Position numbers and translations under genes: made by a program. Below the pieces are notes generated by a model, which searched no databases, had not been told where the DNA came from, and was given only the letters and a program-made list of their open reading frames with translations. Shown here in pieces: positions 30,007 through 39,442 of a stretch of DNA of 64,000 bases. This DNA comes from SURF-28 sp034521465 (GTDB lineage: Bacteria > Bacteroidota > Ignavibacteria > Ignavibacteriales > Melioribacteraceae): the NCBI GenBank assembly GCA_034521465.1, contig JAXHMN010000010.1, positions 310,001-374,000 on the forward strand, given 5' to 3'. Numbering within the stretch: the first letter of the stretch is position 1; every line of letters begins with the position of its first letter.

Positions 30007-31227
30007 TGAGTGAATTTATAAATAACAGCGAACATAGAGTAAATAATCTAAAAGAACTTATTCTCAAACTGCACAAAGGAGAATCAGTTAAATCAACCCA
30101 GCAAGAATTAAAGAAAGTAATGGGCGAAGTCCCTTACGGTGAAGTTATTCAAGCCGAGGAGGAACTGATCAAAGAAGGGTTGGATAGAGAAGAAGTATTG
30201 AAATTTTGCGACCTTCATTCCGATGCATTAAAAGGAAACTTGATGAGCAAGTTTTCAAAAGAAATTCCCGAAGGTCACCCGGTTGATATAATGATCAACG
30301 AAAATCGTGAGCTAGAAAAAGTGATTGAGAACATTCGTAAACTTTATCCGGATGAGAACGATAACTATCAACCGGAGGAAATATTACATGAAATAAATAA
30401 ACAATTCAATTTATTGATGGACGTTGAAAAGCATTATGTGAAAAAAGAAAATTTAATCTTCCCCTTTTTAGAAAAACACAACATAACCGGACCGCCGATG
30501 GTAATGTGGGGCAAGCACGATGAGACAAGAGCTTTAACTCAAATCTGCGTTTTCTGTGTTTGATGAAAAAGAAAACCTGGACAACGAAACACTAAACGGA
30601 TTCATAGAGTTAATGTTTGAACCTGCACTTAAGTCAATTGAAGAAATGATTTACAAGGAAGAAAAGATTCTGCTTCCGATGTGCGTTGATACTTTTACAG
30701 ACATCGAATGGTACCAGATTGACAGACAGAGCGATGACATTGGTTTCTGTATTTACTTTCCCGAAAAAAGATGGGAACCGAATTTTGAAACAAAAGAAAA
30801 CGAAAAAAGAGACGATGCAAAAGTCCGCGTATCAACCGGTGCATTGAAGCCCGAAGAACTCGAAGCAATGATGAACTCTATTCCGCTCGATTTAACTTTC
30901 GTGGATAAAGACGACAAAGTGCGATACTTCTCGCACGGTAAAGACAGGGTTTTTCAACGCAGTAAAGCAATACTCGGACGCGAAGTTCAATACTGTCATC
31001 CACCTTCAAGCGTTCATATTGTTAATCAAATTTTAGATGATTTTAAAACCGGTAAACAAGACGCAGCAAAATTTTGGATAGATTTTCACGGGAAGTATGT
31101 TCACATTTCTTATTACGCAGTTAGAGATAATGAAGGAAAATATTTAGGAACAGTTGAATTAACCCAAGACATAAAAGAATTCCGCGAGTTGGAAGGCGAA
31201 AGGAGAATCCTTCAGTATGACAATTAA
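30006..31227 (+). CDS. DUF438-haemerythrin-PAS protein, one frameshift
   Basis: Likely cytoplasmic sensor of oxygen or nitric oxide. Residues 1-90 match DUF438 (NNLKELILKLHKGESVKSTQQELKKVM). The next 140 residues are a haemerythrin-like domain with HPVDIMINENRELEK, EKHYVKKENLIFPFLE and HDETRAL histidine/glutamate motifs. The C-terminal part is a PAS domain (IPLDLTFVDKDDKVRYFSHG, GREVQYCHPPSSVHIV). One indel at about 30545 splits it between HDETRAL and VFDEKENLDN. About 405 residues. It overlaps the downstream DUF1858 gene by 11 bases. Confidence 0.85.
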
Positions 31228-31726
31228 AGACGACATAAAATTAGATATAACGCCGCAGACTTTGGTTGGTGATCTTTTGAAAAACTATCCGCAGCTTGAA
31301 GATAAACTAATAGAGATTGCACCGGTTTTTAAGAAATTGAAAAATCCGATTCTTCGCAAAACCGTCGCACGTGTTACAACGCTTAAGCAAGCTTCGGTTG
31401 TTGGCAATGTTTCACTTGCAAAACTAATAAACGAACTGCGTAAAGAATCCGGACTTGAAGAAACTGATGAAGTGGAAGAGTTTTTTCAAAGTATAAAAGA
31501 AAAGCCAAATTGGATTGACGAAAATAAAATTGCTAAAGAATACGATGCACGTGAAGATCTTGAAAACGAAATTCAACCCGCTGCAAAAGTTACAAAAGAC
31601 ATACTTCAATTAAACAATGATGAAATTTATCTTTTGATCACACCCTTTGTCCCCGCACCCTTAATTAAAATAATGGAAGACAAAGGATTTGAAACGTTTA
31701 CCGAAAAAGTTGGGAAGAACTTTTAA
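31217..31726 (+). CDS. DUF1858 domain protein
   Basis: 169 residues. The N-terminal 60 residues (LDITPQTLVGDLLKNYPQLEDKLIEIAPVFKKLKNPILRKTVARVTTLKQASVVGNVSLAKLINELRKESG) form the DUF1858/ScdA_N helical domain. The C-terminal part (NDEIYLLITPFVPAPLIKIMEDKGFETFTEKVG) resembles the DUF2249 fold. Both domains are commonly found with haemerythrin and DUF438 proteins in nitrosative-stress or denitrification loci. Start ATG lies inside the end of the previous gene. No frame problems. Confidence 0.82.
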   Translation: MTIKDDIKLDITPQTLVGDLLKNYPQLEDKLIEIAPVFKKLKNPILRKTVARVTTLKQASVVGNVSLAKLINELRKESGLEETDEVEEFFQSIKEKPNWIDENKIAKEYDAREDLENEIQPAAKVTKDILQLNNDEIYLLITPFVPAPLIKIMEDKGFETFTEKVGKNF

Positions 31727-31735
31727 AACATTCGT

Positions 31736-31850
31736 GCATTTACGGTAAAAAACTTAAGCCGAGAATTCGCGAATAAAAGCATATCCCAAATTCGAGCATT
31801 TATTAGTTTTTCATTTGCGCATTCGCAGCTTAAAACGAAGGGTAATTAAA
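31736..31850. repeat. attcg-rich dispersed intergenic repeat
   Basis: The stretch contains the recurring words ATTCGTGCATTT, AATTCGCGAATAAAAGCAT, ATTCGAGCATTTATTAG and CATTTGCGCATTCGCAG. A related piece (GCGCGAATAAAAATC, then ATTCGTTCCTCATTCGTG) lies at 55037-55080. Both are outside genes. It looks like a dispersed non-coding repeat, perhaps also ending the operon to its left. Confidence 0.45.
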
Positions 31851-31893
31851 TTATTCTTGTGCTTTGATTGAGAATTTAATTGTAAAGATCAAC

Positions 31894-32310
31894 TCAAAAT
31901 TTAAACCAGCCGTGTGAAAGTAATTCTTTAACGGAGTGATTGTAAATAACATTGTAGAATTCATTTCTAACTTTACTTAAAGAATCATGCATCGGGCATT
32001 CGACGCCTAATTTACATTCTTTAAAACCAAAGAGGCACAAATTCAAATCAGCAGTTTTATCCAATTCATAAATTACATCAATGATTTTTATATTCATCGG
32101 ATCCTTCGCCAAACGAAATCCACCTCCTTTACCTTTCCGTGAATATATTATACCGCTCTTCGTCAGTGACTGAAGAACTTTCGAAGTAAACTCCTTTGGA
32201 ATATGCAGCGCCTGCGAAATGTCCTTGGAAGAACGTATCGTATTATCATCTAGTTTAGATAAATAGAGTACCGCTTTTATTCCGTATGTAACGTTTTTAT
32301 GAAAAAACAT
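31894..32310 (-). CDS. Rrf2-family regulator with three conserved cysteines
   Basis: 138 residues. The N-terminal winged helix (VTYGIKAVLYLSKLDDNTIRSSKDISQALHIPKEFTSKVLQSLTKSGIIYSRKGKGGGFRLAK) is typical Rrf2. Cysteines at residues 92, 99 and 105 (LCLFGFKECKLGVECPMH) are placed where IscR and NsrR bind an iron-sulfur cluster. NsrR-type proteins sense nitric oxide. With haemerythrin and NarK genes just upstream on the same strand and the DUF438 operon convergent, a role in NO or nitrite response is likely but inferred. Confidence 0.88.
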   Translation of the reverse strand: MFFHKNVTYGIKAVLYLSKLDDNTIRSSKDISQALHIPKEFTSKVLQSLTKSGIIYSRKGKGGGFRLAKDPMNIKIIDVIYELDKTADLNLCLFGFKECKLGVECPMHDSLSKVRNEFYNVIYNHSVKELLSHGWFKF

Positions 32311-32394
32311 TATTGACTAGTCTATCCTCATGGGTATTATTGTTAAAGTTTAATCACGAAACTTTTTCAATCAAGAGATTGGTTGAATGGATAA

Positions 32395-32438
32395 TTGGAT
32401 GATTGAAACACCAATCAGTCAATCACTCAATCATCCAA
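32395..32438. terminator. long hairpin between the haemerythrin and Rrf2 genes
   Basis: Perfect 12-base inverted repeat TTGGATGATTGA / TCAATCATCCAA (32395-32406 and 32427-32438) with a 20-base loop. It lies 36 bases past the haemerythrin stop. There is no clear T-run, so it may be an attenuating hairpin or a repeat rather than a true terminator. Confidence 0.5.
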
Positions 32439-32473
32439 TCCCGCTTCGGCAAGGTTGCAAAGTTTCTACCGGT

Positions 32474-33106
32474 TTAATTCATCTGTTCAAATTCATCCTC
32501 GTCAAACAATTTCATCGCTTGCGGAAAGAGAATGTTCTCCTCTCGGAAGATGTGCAGTTTCATTGTTTCGATAATTGCTATGCCTTGATCGAAAGCAGCT
32601 TCAAATGTAATTTCTTTTGAGCGTTGATCGGGTAAACGTGAACCTAATCCCAAAAAGTTAAAAACAATTGCCACAGCCTGCGCTACTTTTATGTGTTCAT
32701 CTTCCATAATACTTATACCAGTTAGAGAAGAGTCTTTTGAATTATGTTCGCCAACCTCAATAAGTTTTTTGTTTAATAGAGGAAATAAATCTTTTTCTTC
32801 TTTTTGATTATGCACCGGCACCTTCTCATCAACAAACTCAAAAAAGTTTTTGAACTTTTTGTCAATCTCTTCATCAAACTGCCAGTTGTTTTCACGCCAA
32901 TTGATTAATGCTTCTTCAAATCCGTTCAAAACATTTGTGAATGCAGCATGTTCGTCAGCTAATTTTTGTAAAAACGGATCAAGTTTTTCATAAGCCACGG
33001 GTTCAATGTTTTGAGGATCGTAAGCATCCGGTGGATCGAAAGGCGACATCTCTTCGCCGGAATCTTTTTCAACAAATCGTTTTACCGGGTCTTTTGACTT
33101 ATTCAT
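32474..33106 (-). CDS. haemerythrin-domain protein
   Basis: 210 residues, intact. Iron-binding histidines are seen in LADEHAAFTNVL, VPVHNQKEEKDLFPLL, MEDEHIKVAQAV and LHIFREENILFPQAM, the four-helix haemerythrin pattern. An N-terminal extension of 50 residues (FDPPDAYDPQNIEPVAYEKLDP) has no recognised motif. It probably binds oxygen or nitric oxide or repairs iron-sulfur clusters. It is 13 bases downstream of narK and likely shares its transcript. Confidence 0.88.
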   Translation of the reverse strand: MNKSKDPVKRFVEKDSGEEMSPFDPPDAYDPQNIEPVAYEKLDPFLQKLADEHAAFTNVLNGFEEALINWRENNWQFDEEIDKKFKNFFEFVDEKVPVHNQKEEKDLFPLLNKKLIEVGEHNSKDSSLTGISIMEDEHIKVAQAVAIVFNFLGLGSRLPDQRSKEITFEAAFDQGIAIIETMKLHIFREENILFPQAMKLFDEDEFEQMN

Positions 33107-33118
33107 AGCTTATCTCCT

Positions 33119-34724
33119 TTACGGATTTTTTATTTCCGCATTCTTTCGTGTGTAATACCACCAATTTAAAAACAAGCAAACTGTATAATAGAAAGTAAAA
33201 CCGTACATCGCGTATTCGGGTGTTCCGTTTTCAATCTGCTGACCGAAAACTTTTGGAATAATAAACGCACCGTAAGCGGCTATTGAGGAAGTCCATCCCA
33301 AAACGGGTCCCGCTTGTTCTTTGTTAAAGATATTCGGAATACTTCTGAAAGTAGATCCGTTGCCGATACCGGTGGTGAGAAACAAAACCATAAATCCGGT
33401 AGAAGAACGGTATCCAATAATCTTCCGGTGTCGGACTCGCTTTCGCTTGAATGATAAAGTAAGCAACAAAAACCGCAGCAATAATTTGAACAACTGTAAT
33501 ATAGCCTGTTACTTTAGCGCCGCTGTTAACTTTATCGGACAACCAACCGCCTACGGGACGGATCAACGCGCCGATCATCGGTCCGATGAAAACCCAAGTT
33601 AAAAAATCAGGCGCATTTGGATTTATATATGAGGGATCCGCTTCGTTCGAATAAACAAATATATCCTGGCTCAATTTCGGAAACGCCGCCGAAAATCCGA
33701 TGAACGAACCGAAGGTCATTGTGTAAATGACCGTCATTATCCAGTTATGTTTGTTATCGAAGATTGCGAACTGCCTGTTGAGGTTTGAACGTATCTCACT
33801 CGGGGTAGTGTATTTCATCAATGCGAGCGTAACTATAATTACGAGAGGTAAAACGATCCACATATTAAGATCGACTGCAACCAGCAGATAAGCGCCGATT
33901 GTCGCGGCAATAAATCCGAGCAGAACGAGATATAATGATTTGGCTATACCCTGCAGAGTACCCGGCAGTTTGGGAGTTCCCGTTATTACATTATTCATTC
34001 CGAAGAATGCGGCAATTGCAGAAATAGTTAAAAAAGGAACCCAGATCCATCCGGCATTTTGAATTCCCGATAATCCTTCGTTCGAAACAATTTCGCCTGC
34101 AATGATTAACTGCGCCGAAAAGAAAAATTCCCGTCACCCACGGAATTACTTTCTGCATAACACCAACGCCGAGATTGCCGATTCCCGCATTAAGACCGAG
34201 TGAGGTTCCCTGCACTTTCTTCGGAAAAAAGTAACTGATGTTGCTCATCGATGACGCGAAGTTTCCGCCGCCGATACCGGAGAATGCCGCAAAAATTGCG
34301 AATGTTAAATAGGGAGTATTAACATCATGCAAAGCAACAGCCGTTCCAATAACCGGTATCAACAATAGTACAGTTGTAATAAAGATTACATTCCTTCCAC
34401 CGCCGAGTGATATTAAAAAGAATTAGGAATGCGGAGTGTTGCGCCTGCGAGTCCCGCAATTGCCGGAAGCGTATAATAAAGGGTATTAATTTCTTTTAAC
34501 TTTTCCGTTATTTGGTCCGGACTCATACCATCGGTTATCATCCCAAAATTGTAACCGTACTCTTTCATTTTTGTTGCGACAATACTCCACATCATCCAAA
34601 CTGCAAAAGCGAGCAGCAACGCGGGAATTGAAATCGCAAGATTTCTGTACGCAACTTTTTTTCCTTTCGATTTCCAGAATTGTTCATCTTCAACCCGCCA
34701 ATCCTTGATATTAATCTGAGACAA
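33119..34724 (-). CDS. narK: NarK-type nitrate/nitrite transporter (copy next to the haemerythrin gene), frameshifted
   Basis: Major-facilitator membrane transporter. The start at 34724 reads MSQINIKDWRVEDEQFWKSKGKKVAYRNLAISIPALLLAFAVWMMWSIV, where AFAVWMMWS is the first-helix nitrate-porter motif. Later pieces include GGNFASSMSNISYFFPKKVQGTSLGLNAGIGNLGVG (the nitrate signature with GN.G), PDFLTWVFIGPMIGALIRPVGGWLSDK (second signature) and YTMTFGSFIGFSAAFPKL. Twelve helices, about 530 residues. Frame breaks near 34410, 33995 and 33450. A second narK lies at 36435, across the IS110 element. Confidence 0.9.
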
Positions 34725-34944
34725 TTTATCTATCCTTATCTTTATTGAAAATCAATCAAGCAATAGAACACATATTAAAGGATAATAGTCAAGAGAAAAA
34801 AGTTCTCCCGTGAGATTTAATTTTATAAAAAATCTCTAAAGTTTTATTTAAGACAATAATTAAATATCACCTTCTGCTGCAAAACTGATTTTCTACGATC
34901 TTAGGGTTCGCAGTTTCAACTGACTGCACCAAACACATATAATG
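34725..34944. other. promoter region of narK, no gene seen
   Basis: AT-rich stretch before narK on the minus strand. It contains TTGAAAATCAA near 34745 and CAATAGAACACATATT, which recalls the end of the dispersed repeat at 9340. No gene is visible, and the left border of the IS110 element lies somewhere near its right end. Confidence 0.4.
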
Positions 34945-34948
34945 AGTC

Positions 34949-35170
34949 TATCCCGATAATTCGGGACTTTGTAAGCTCTCTTACAAATCAGAAAATTATT
35001 CGTTCTCTTTTCTGTTCCACTCACAGATAATTATTGGTTTTTACATCCAGTTCCAATACGGTTACAGAAAGAGGCAGCCGGTTTTTATTTAATTAACTTG
35101 TCTTACTTATAACAGGAAAAAAGCTGTTTCCCAATCACAGATATTGATTTTTCTATCAGTTCCATTAACG
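34949..35170 (-). ncRNA. candidate bridge RNA of the second IS110 element
   Basis: Structured non-coding sequence directly 3' of the transposase. It contains TCCCGA-TAAT-TCGGGA (34951-34966), TTGTAAG-CTCT-CTTACAA (about 34969-34986) and AAAGCTGTTT pairing with AAACAGCTTT across the stop codon (35120-35129, 35174-35183). Position and pairing fit the IS1111-group bridge RNA, but no guide loops were matched to the insertion site. Confidence 0.35.
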
Positions 35171-35171
35171 G

Positions 35172-36242
35172 CTAAACAGCTTTCTCCTTTCTTTTGGTTG
35201 TTTGTAAAAATTTCTCCAGATTAAATGGTTCCTTTCTTTTTAATGTATAATAAACTGCTACTGCAATTCTATGTCTTAAAACTGCTCTGGCTTTTTTCTT
35301 GCCTAGTTTTCTCGATAAGTTTTCAAAGTATTTTTTTATTTCCGGCGAGTGTACTACGGCATATACCGCAGCTTGTGAAAATGCCCACTTCAAATATGGA
35401 TTACCGATTTTTTGATTCTTATTATCTGTTCTCTTCCTATTTGATTCTCGTTGTGTCTTTACTACTCTTGAGTATGAGGAGAACTTTTTGAACTGATGGA
35501 AATCTTTCTATATGGTCTATCTCATAGAGTATTGTCAAAGTTATTATTTCTCCTATCCCGGATAGCTTTTCAGTAGGTTGTATGATTGTTTATCTTCTAA
35601 TTCCAGCTTTTCTTTTATTCTTTGCTCTATAGTATTTATCTGCTCATCTAATTTATCAATCAGTCCTAAATCGCTCTGAATTGAAAGCTTGATTTCTTCG
35701 TCTGCAAATCTTTCTAATAGTTCTTTTCTTTCTTCTTTATTCTTGAGTTGACCTAAGCTCAAATCAAGAAGTCCTTCTTGTGAATGAATTAGGTGTAGGT
35801 GATTATAGAGTCCCGCTCTTATTTGAACCAGCTTGCATCTTCTACGAAGCAAATCCCTTACGGCTCTTCTTTCCTGAGGGTACGGATATCCAATTGGGAA
35901 AAAATTTGTTCTCATCAAATCGCTCAATGTTCTCGAGTCCAACTTATCATCTTTTTTCTTTTTGCCTCGAATTGCCCGCAAGTAATATGCATGGCCTAAA
36001 TAAAACGGGATACCTGCTTGTTTACAGGCATCATAAAACCAGTAATAATTATGTGTCGATTCTACTCCTACCGACATATCATCAGTATATTTTTTTGTTT
36101 TGGCTTGGAATAGTTCAAAATTATTCCTTAATTTTTTATGGAGTAGAATTTCTCCATCTTTTTGCATTAAACAGATGTACATGTTTTTGTCATGTAAATC
36201 TACTCCGCAATAATATTTACTGTTAATTTTTGCTAGTTCCAT
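35172..36242 (-). pseudogene. IS110-family transposase, frameshifted
   Basis: The start at 36242 reads MELAKINSKYYCGVDLHDKNMYICLMQKDGEILLHKKL with the first catalytic aspartate in GVDLH. SVGVESTHNYYWFYDACKQAG gives the glutamate and GKKKKDDKLDSRTLSDLMR the final aspartates. The C-terminal half continues through LLKSYPG-IGEIITLTILYEID and WAFSQAAVYAVVHSPEIKKYFENLSRKLGKKKARAVLRHRIAVAVYYTLKRKEPF. Two indels near 35555 and 35440 break the frame. If these are sequence errors the gene is complete at about 355 residues. Confidence 0.85.
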
Positions 36243-36309
36243 TTTGGTTCTCCTTTCTTAAATTGTTTGTCTTGACAACTACAATTTATTAAGGGAGAAC
36301 CTTTTAGTA

Positions 36310-36425
36310 AATATCACAGATAACGCAGAAAATGCAGATAAACACTGATAAATATCTGTGACAATCTGTTGTATCAGCGCCTGCCCGACTCTGGCGTGGT
36401 CATCTGCGTTCTATTCAAAATCATA
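36310..36425. repeat. short copy of the dispersed non-coding repeat
   Basis: Begins with ATCACAGATAACGCAG and ends with GGCGTGGTCATCTGCGTTCTATT, matching the two ends of the longer repeat at 9340-9665. Internal hairpin words (CAGATAAACACTGATAAATATCTGTG) are also present. It fills the gap between the IS110 element and narK. Confidence 0.55.
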
Positions 36426-36434
36426 AACTCCGTA

Positions 36435-37958
36435 TCAGTTGTTTTTCACTTGATGTTTGGGACTCATATCAATATGCTCCAAAACATCGGGTGCTTCGGA
36501 TTCCATTAATTTTTTAGTCGAAAGATGCAGCCAAACCAAACACGCAGCGGAAAGAACAAACATAAACATCCAGCAACTTGTCCATAAGCCTGTTCCTTCA
36601 AGCAGATAACCGAAAATAATCGGTCCGAAGAAACCGCCTAAACCGCCGAGCACGCCGACCATTCCTCCCACGACACCCACTTCATTCGGGAAGTGATCGG
36701 GTATCAATTTATAAACACCCGCCTTACCAATTCCCCAAATACTACCTATAAGAATTACAAGAATTGCAAATATCCAAACATTTGCCTGGAAATAAATTCG
36801 CGTAACGCCTTTTGCCAGCAGCTCTTTCTTTTGAACTTTATCGCCGACTTCAACAACCGGTTCCTGCCAAACTTCTTTTGTCGGGAAGACCAACAATTTA
36901 TCGTCAACAATTTCATTCTTTGCTGATTTCGAAATAACCGGGTATTCAACATCATCAACCATTATTAAACTATCGGTTACTTTTTCAACCGTGCCGCTTC
37001 TCTTATTCATTATTCCTTGTCCGGGCGAATAAATTTCCATTCTCGGCACTGTAAGCATCAAACTAATAACAACGGAAGCCGCCAACACAAAAAACATAAC
37101 TTTACGCGCGCCCCATTTATCCGACATCCAGCCACCTAAAGCGCGAATAACACCGGAAGGAAAACTAAACAACGATGCAAATATTCCGGCAGTAACCAAA
37201 GGAAGGTAATAAACATTTACAAAGTAAGGAACAAGCCATTGCGAGAAAGCTACAAAGCAGCCGAACACTAGAAAGTAATATAAACCGAACCGCCATACTT
37301 TAATATCTTTTAAAGGAAGAAGCAGTTGTCTAATAGTTTTATTGTTGCTCGCGGGTTTTTTGTTTTCCGTTAACAAAAGAAATAACAATACCGGTTATAG
37401 AAAGTAGTTGCCGCGTAAATAACCGGTAAACGTTCTCCAATTATCTATTTCAGCTAAATTCCGTTATCGGTTAAATAATTCAACAAAGTTGGTGCAAATA
37501 AAGTCGTTAATAGCAGCGCCGGCATTCCCCGCTCCGAAAATCCCCAGCGCTCTCCCCTGCCAATTTTTCGGATACCAAACCGATGTGTAAGCGATACCGA
37601 TTGCAAAACTGATCCCTGTTAAACCGAACAAAAAACTTAAAACCGCATACGAATAAAAATTATTTGCATAGGAAAGAAAAAACATTGGTACTGCCGAAAA
37701 TAAAAGGAGTCCGCCGAATACAGGTTTACCTCCATACTTGTCTGTAAGCATTCCGGCGGGAAGACGAAAAATAGAACCTGCCAATACGGGAATACCCATC
37801 AACCAGCCGATTTCAACAGGCCCCCAATCGAACACTTGATTGTCAACCAAAAAAGTTACGAGTACACCGTTGAGCATCCACGCGGCGAAACAGATCGTAA
37901 ACGCGAACGTATTAAAGAATAATGTCTTATGAGCTTTAGGTGTAACGTTTGTTTCCAT
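36435..37958 (-). CDS. narK: NarK-type nitrate transporter with a beta-rich loop insertion, one frameshift
   Basis: Membrane transporter at the 3' end of the nar operon. The start at 37958: METNVTPKAHKTLFFNTFAFTICFAAWMLNGVLVTFLVD, with the first-helix AAWMLNG motif. GNAGAAIN is the nitrate signature; GGWMSDKWGARKVMFF and GVVGGMVGVLGGLGGFFGP are later ones. Between two helices it has an extra loop of about 75 residues (RSGTVEKVTDSLIMVDDVEYPV to VVEVGDKVQKKELLAKGV) whose end resembles a biotinyl/lipoyl-type hairpin. A single indel near 37440 splits it. About 505 residues. Confidence 0.9.
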
Positions 37959-38032
37959 ATCCCTGAGTCGATTTATTTATAATTGACAACTTTCTACATA
38001 ATATGTGATCAACTTCTCCTCTTTTTGTGCAG

Positions 38033-38762
38033 TTAATTATTTCTAGGCTTATGTATTGTCCATTTAGTTTGCGGACTACCGATTTTCTTTCTATCCCAAT
38101 TCCAAATCGTTTTTTGATAAGGGCGCCATAAATAACTGAGTGGAAAAACGAGTACGTGTACAAGTCGAGTAAAAGGAATTATCAGAAAAATTACGAATGC
38201 AAAAATAATGTGTAATTGAATAACAAACGGAAGCATAACAACAGCATCGATGTTTGGGCTGAATGTGAAAATGGATTTTAAGTAAGGCGAAAGAACAGTC
38301 GCAAACCAAGATGATCCCCATCTATAACCAAATGCAACCCAAAGTCCTAAGAATATTTCGGTGATTAACAATGCTTCTAAAAGTATATCTATCAAGCTTG
38401 TAACTTTTCTCAAACGTGCATCGGATCAGCCGTCTATAGAACAAATTGATCAATCCCAGTAAAGTAACAATACCACCAACAAAGGCACTGATTTCGAGAA
38501 TTAATAATCTTACCGGTTGTTGATTCCACGCTAAAATTGAACTCGGAAAAAGAAAAGCAATTAAGTGACCAAAGAACAAAAATAATATTCCCCAATGAAA
38601 CGGAACCGATCCCCAATAGAGTTTTTTTGTTTCCAAAAATTGTGAGGACAAAGATGAAAACTTGAACTTAGTTGCTTTGTATCTGTAAATAGTTCCAACA
38701 AGAAACATCAACAAAGCGGCATAAGGTAGAGCAATAAAAAACATTACATTGAAGGGAGTCAT
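38033..38762 (-). CDS. narI: respiratory nitrate reductase gamma subunit, one frameshift
   Basis: Di-haem b membrane subunit that oxidises quinol and anchors NarGH. Start 38762: MTPFNVMFFIALPYAALLMFLVGTIYRYKATKFKFSS. SVPFHWGILFLFFGHLIAFLF carries the paired histidines of helix two. The second part (SLIDILLEALLITEIFLGLWVAFGYRWGSSWF, LPFVIQLHIIFAFVIFLIIPFTRLVHVLVFPLSYLWRPYQ) carries the last two. A frame break near 38415. About 240 residues. It starts six bases after the narJ stop. Confidence 0.92.
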
Positions 38763-38768
38763 TTTAGT

Positions 38769-39442
38769 TTATCCTAATTTTTCAATTTCCAATTCTTGTT
38801 TAATCTGATTCACAAAACTTTTATCATCTATCGGATTCAAAATCAGCTCCGAAAAATCTTCCTCAAGCATAACCAGTAAGGTTTGGATTGTTCTGCGGTA
38901 TATTAATCCGTAAGATTCATTTCTCTCAATAATTGTTCTATGATGTTTGCGATATACTTTGCTCTTCTTTTCAATATGTTTTGAATCAAACTCCGATTCG
39001 ATTTTTCTCAACGCCGGGTGAAGAATTAACGAAATAATATCGGCGCGCAATTCTTCATCTTTTAATTTTGCAAGCAACCTTAAAATATTGGGGAGATGAT
39101 CGCTCAATTCATTACCACAAGAATTTTCTGCTTTCTTATGTTCATTGTTTAGATTAACAAGCAGTTCGCCTCTTTTATAATCATCGCCGAAAAGGACATA
39201 GCCGAGATCGAGAGTGGTTAATGCCTGAACATCGAACGAGCGAGTGTAAATTTCTTCCACGATTTCAAGTCAACTGATTTTGCAAACCCAGTAAAATCGT
39301 CAAATAATTTTGCCGCTTCGGGATAATTTATATCCAAGTAGCGCTGAACATTTTCAATTTTATTTATTAGCGAATCATTCGGATAAGCAAACACATCCGC
39401 ATAAATTTCATAACTTTTATATACATCAATCTTGTTTAACAT
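38769..39442 (-). CDS. narJ: nitrate reductase assembly chaperone, one frameshift
   Basis: Cytoplasmic chaperone for insertion of the molybdenum cofactor into NarG. Start 39442: MLNKIDVYKSYEIYADVFAYPNDSLINKIENVQRYL. After a break near 39260, EEIYTRSFDVQALTTLDLGYVLFGDDYKRGELLVNLNNEH matches the conserved TorD/NarJ core (Y..TFD......LYL..L..D...RG). DHLPNILRLLAKL follows. About 224 residues. The start follows one base after narH. Confidence 0.88.

Larger units (their letters stand above)
34945..36306 (-). mobile_element. second IS110-family element, between the two narK genes
   Basis: The element carries one transposase (35172-36242) with a short leader and a longer non-coding part 3' of it. 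The right side (36243-36306) contains GGTTCTCC and, 45 bases on, GGGAGAACC, an inverted pair. The left border is set roughly from the start of the structured non-coding region and is not certain. Sequence and protein differ from the 1.9-4.4 kb element, so it is a separate lineage. Confidence 0.65.

Noticed and set aside
35780..36226. 148-residue plus-strand frame
   Set aside because: It is the complement of the IS110 transposase; the minus strand has the catalytic motifs.
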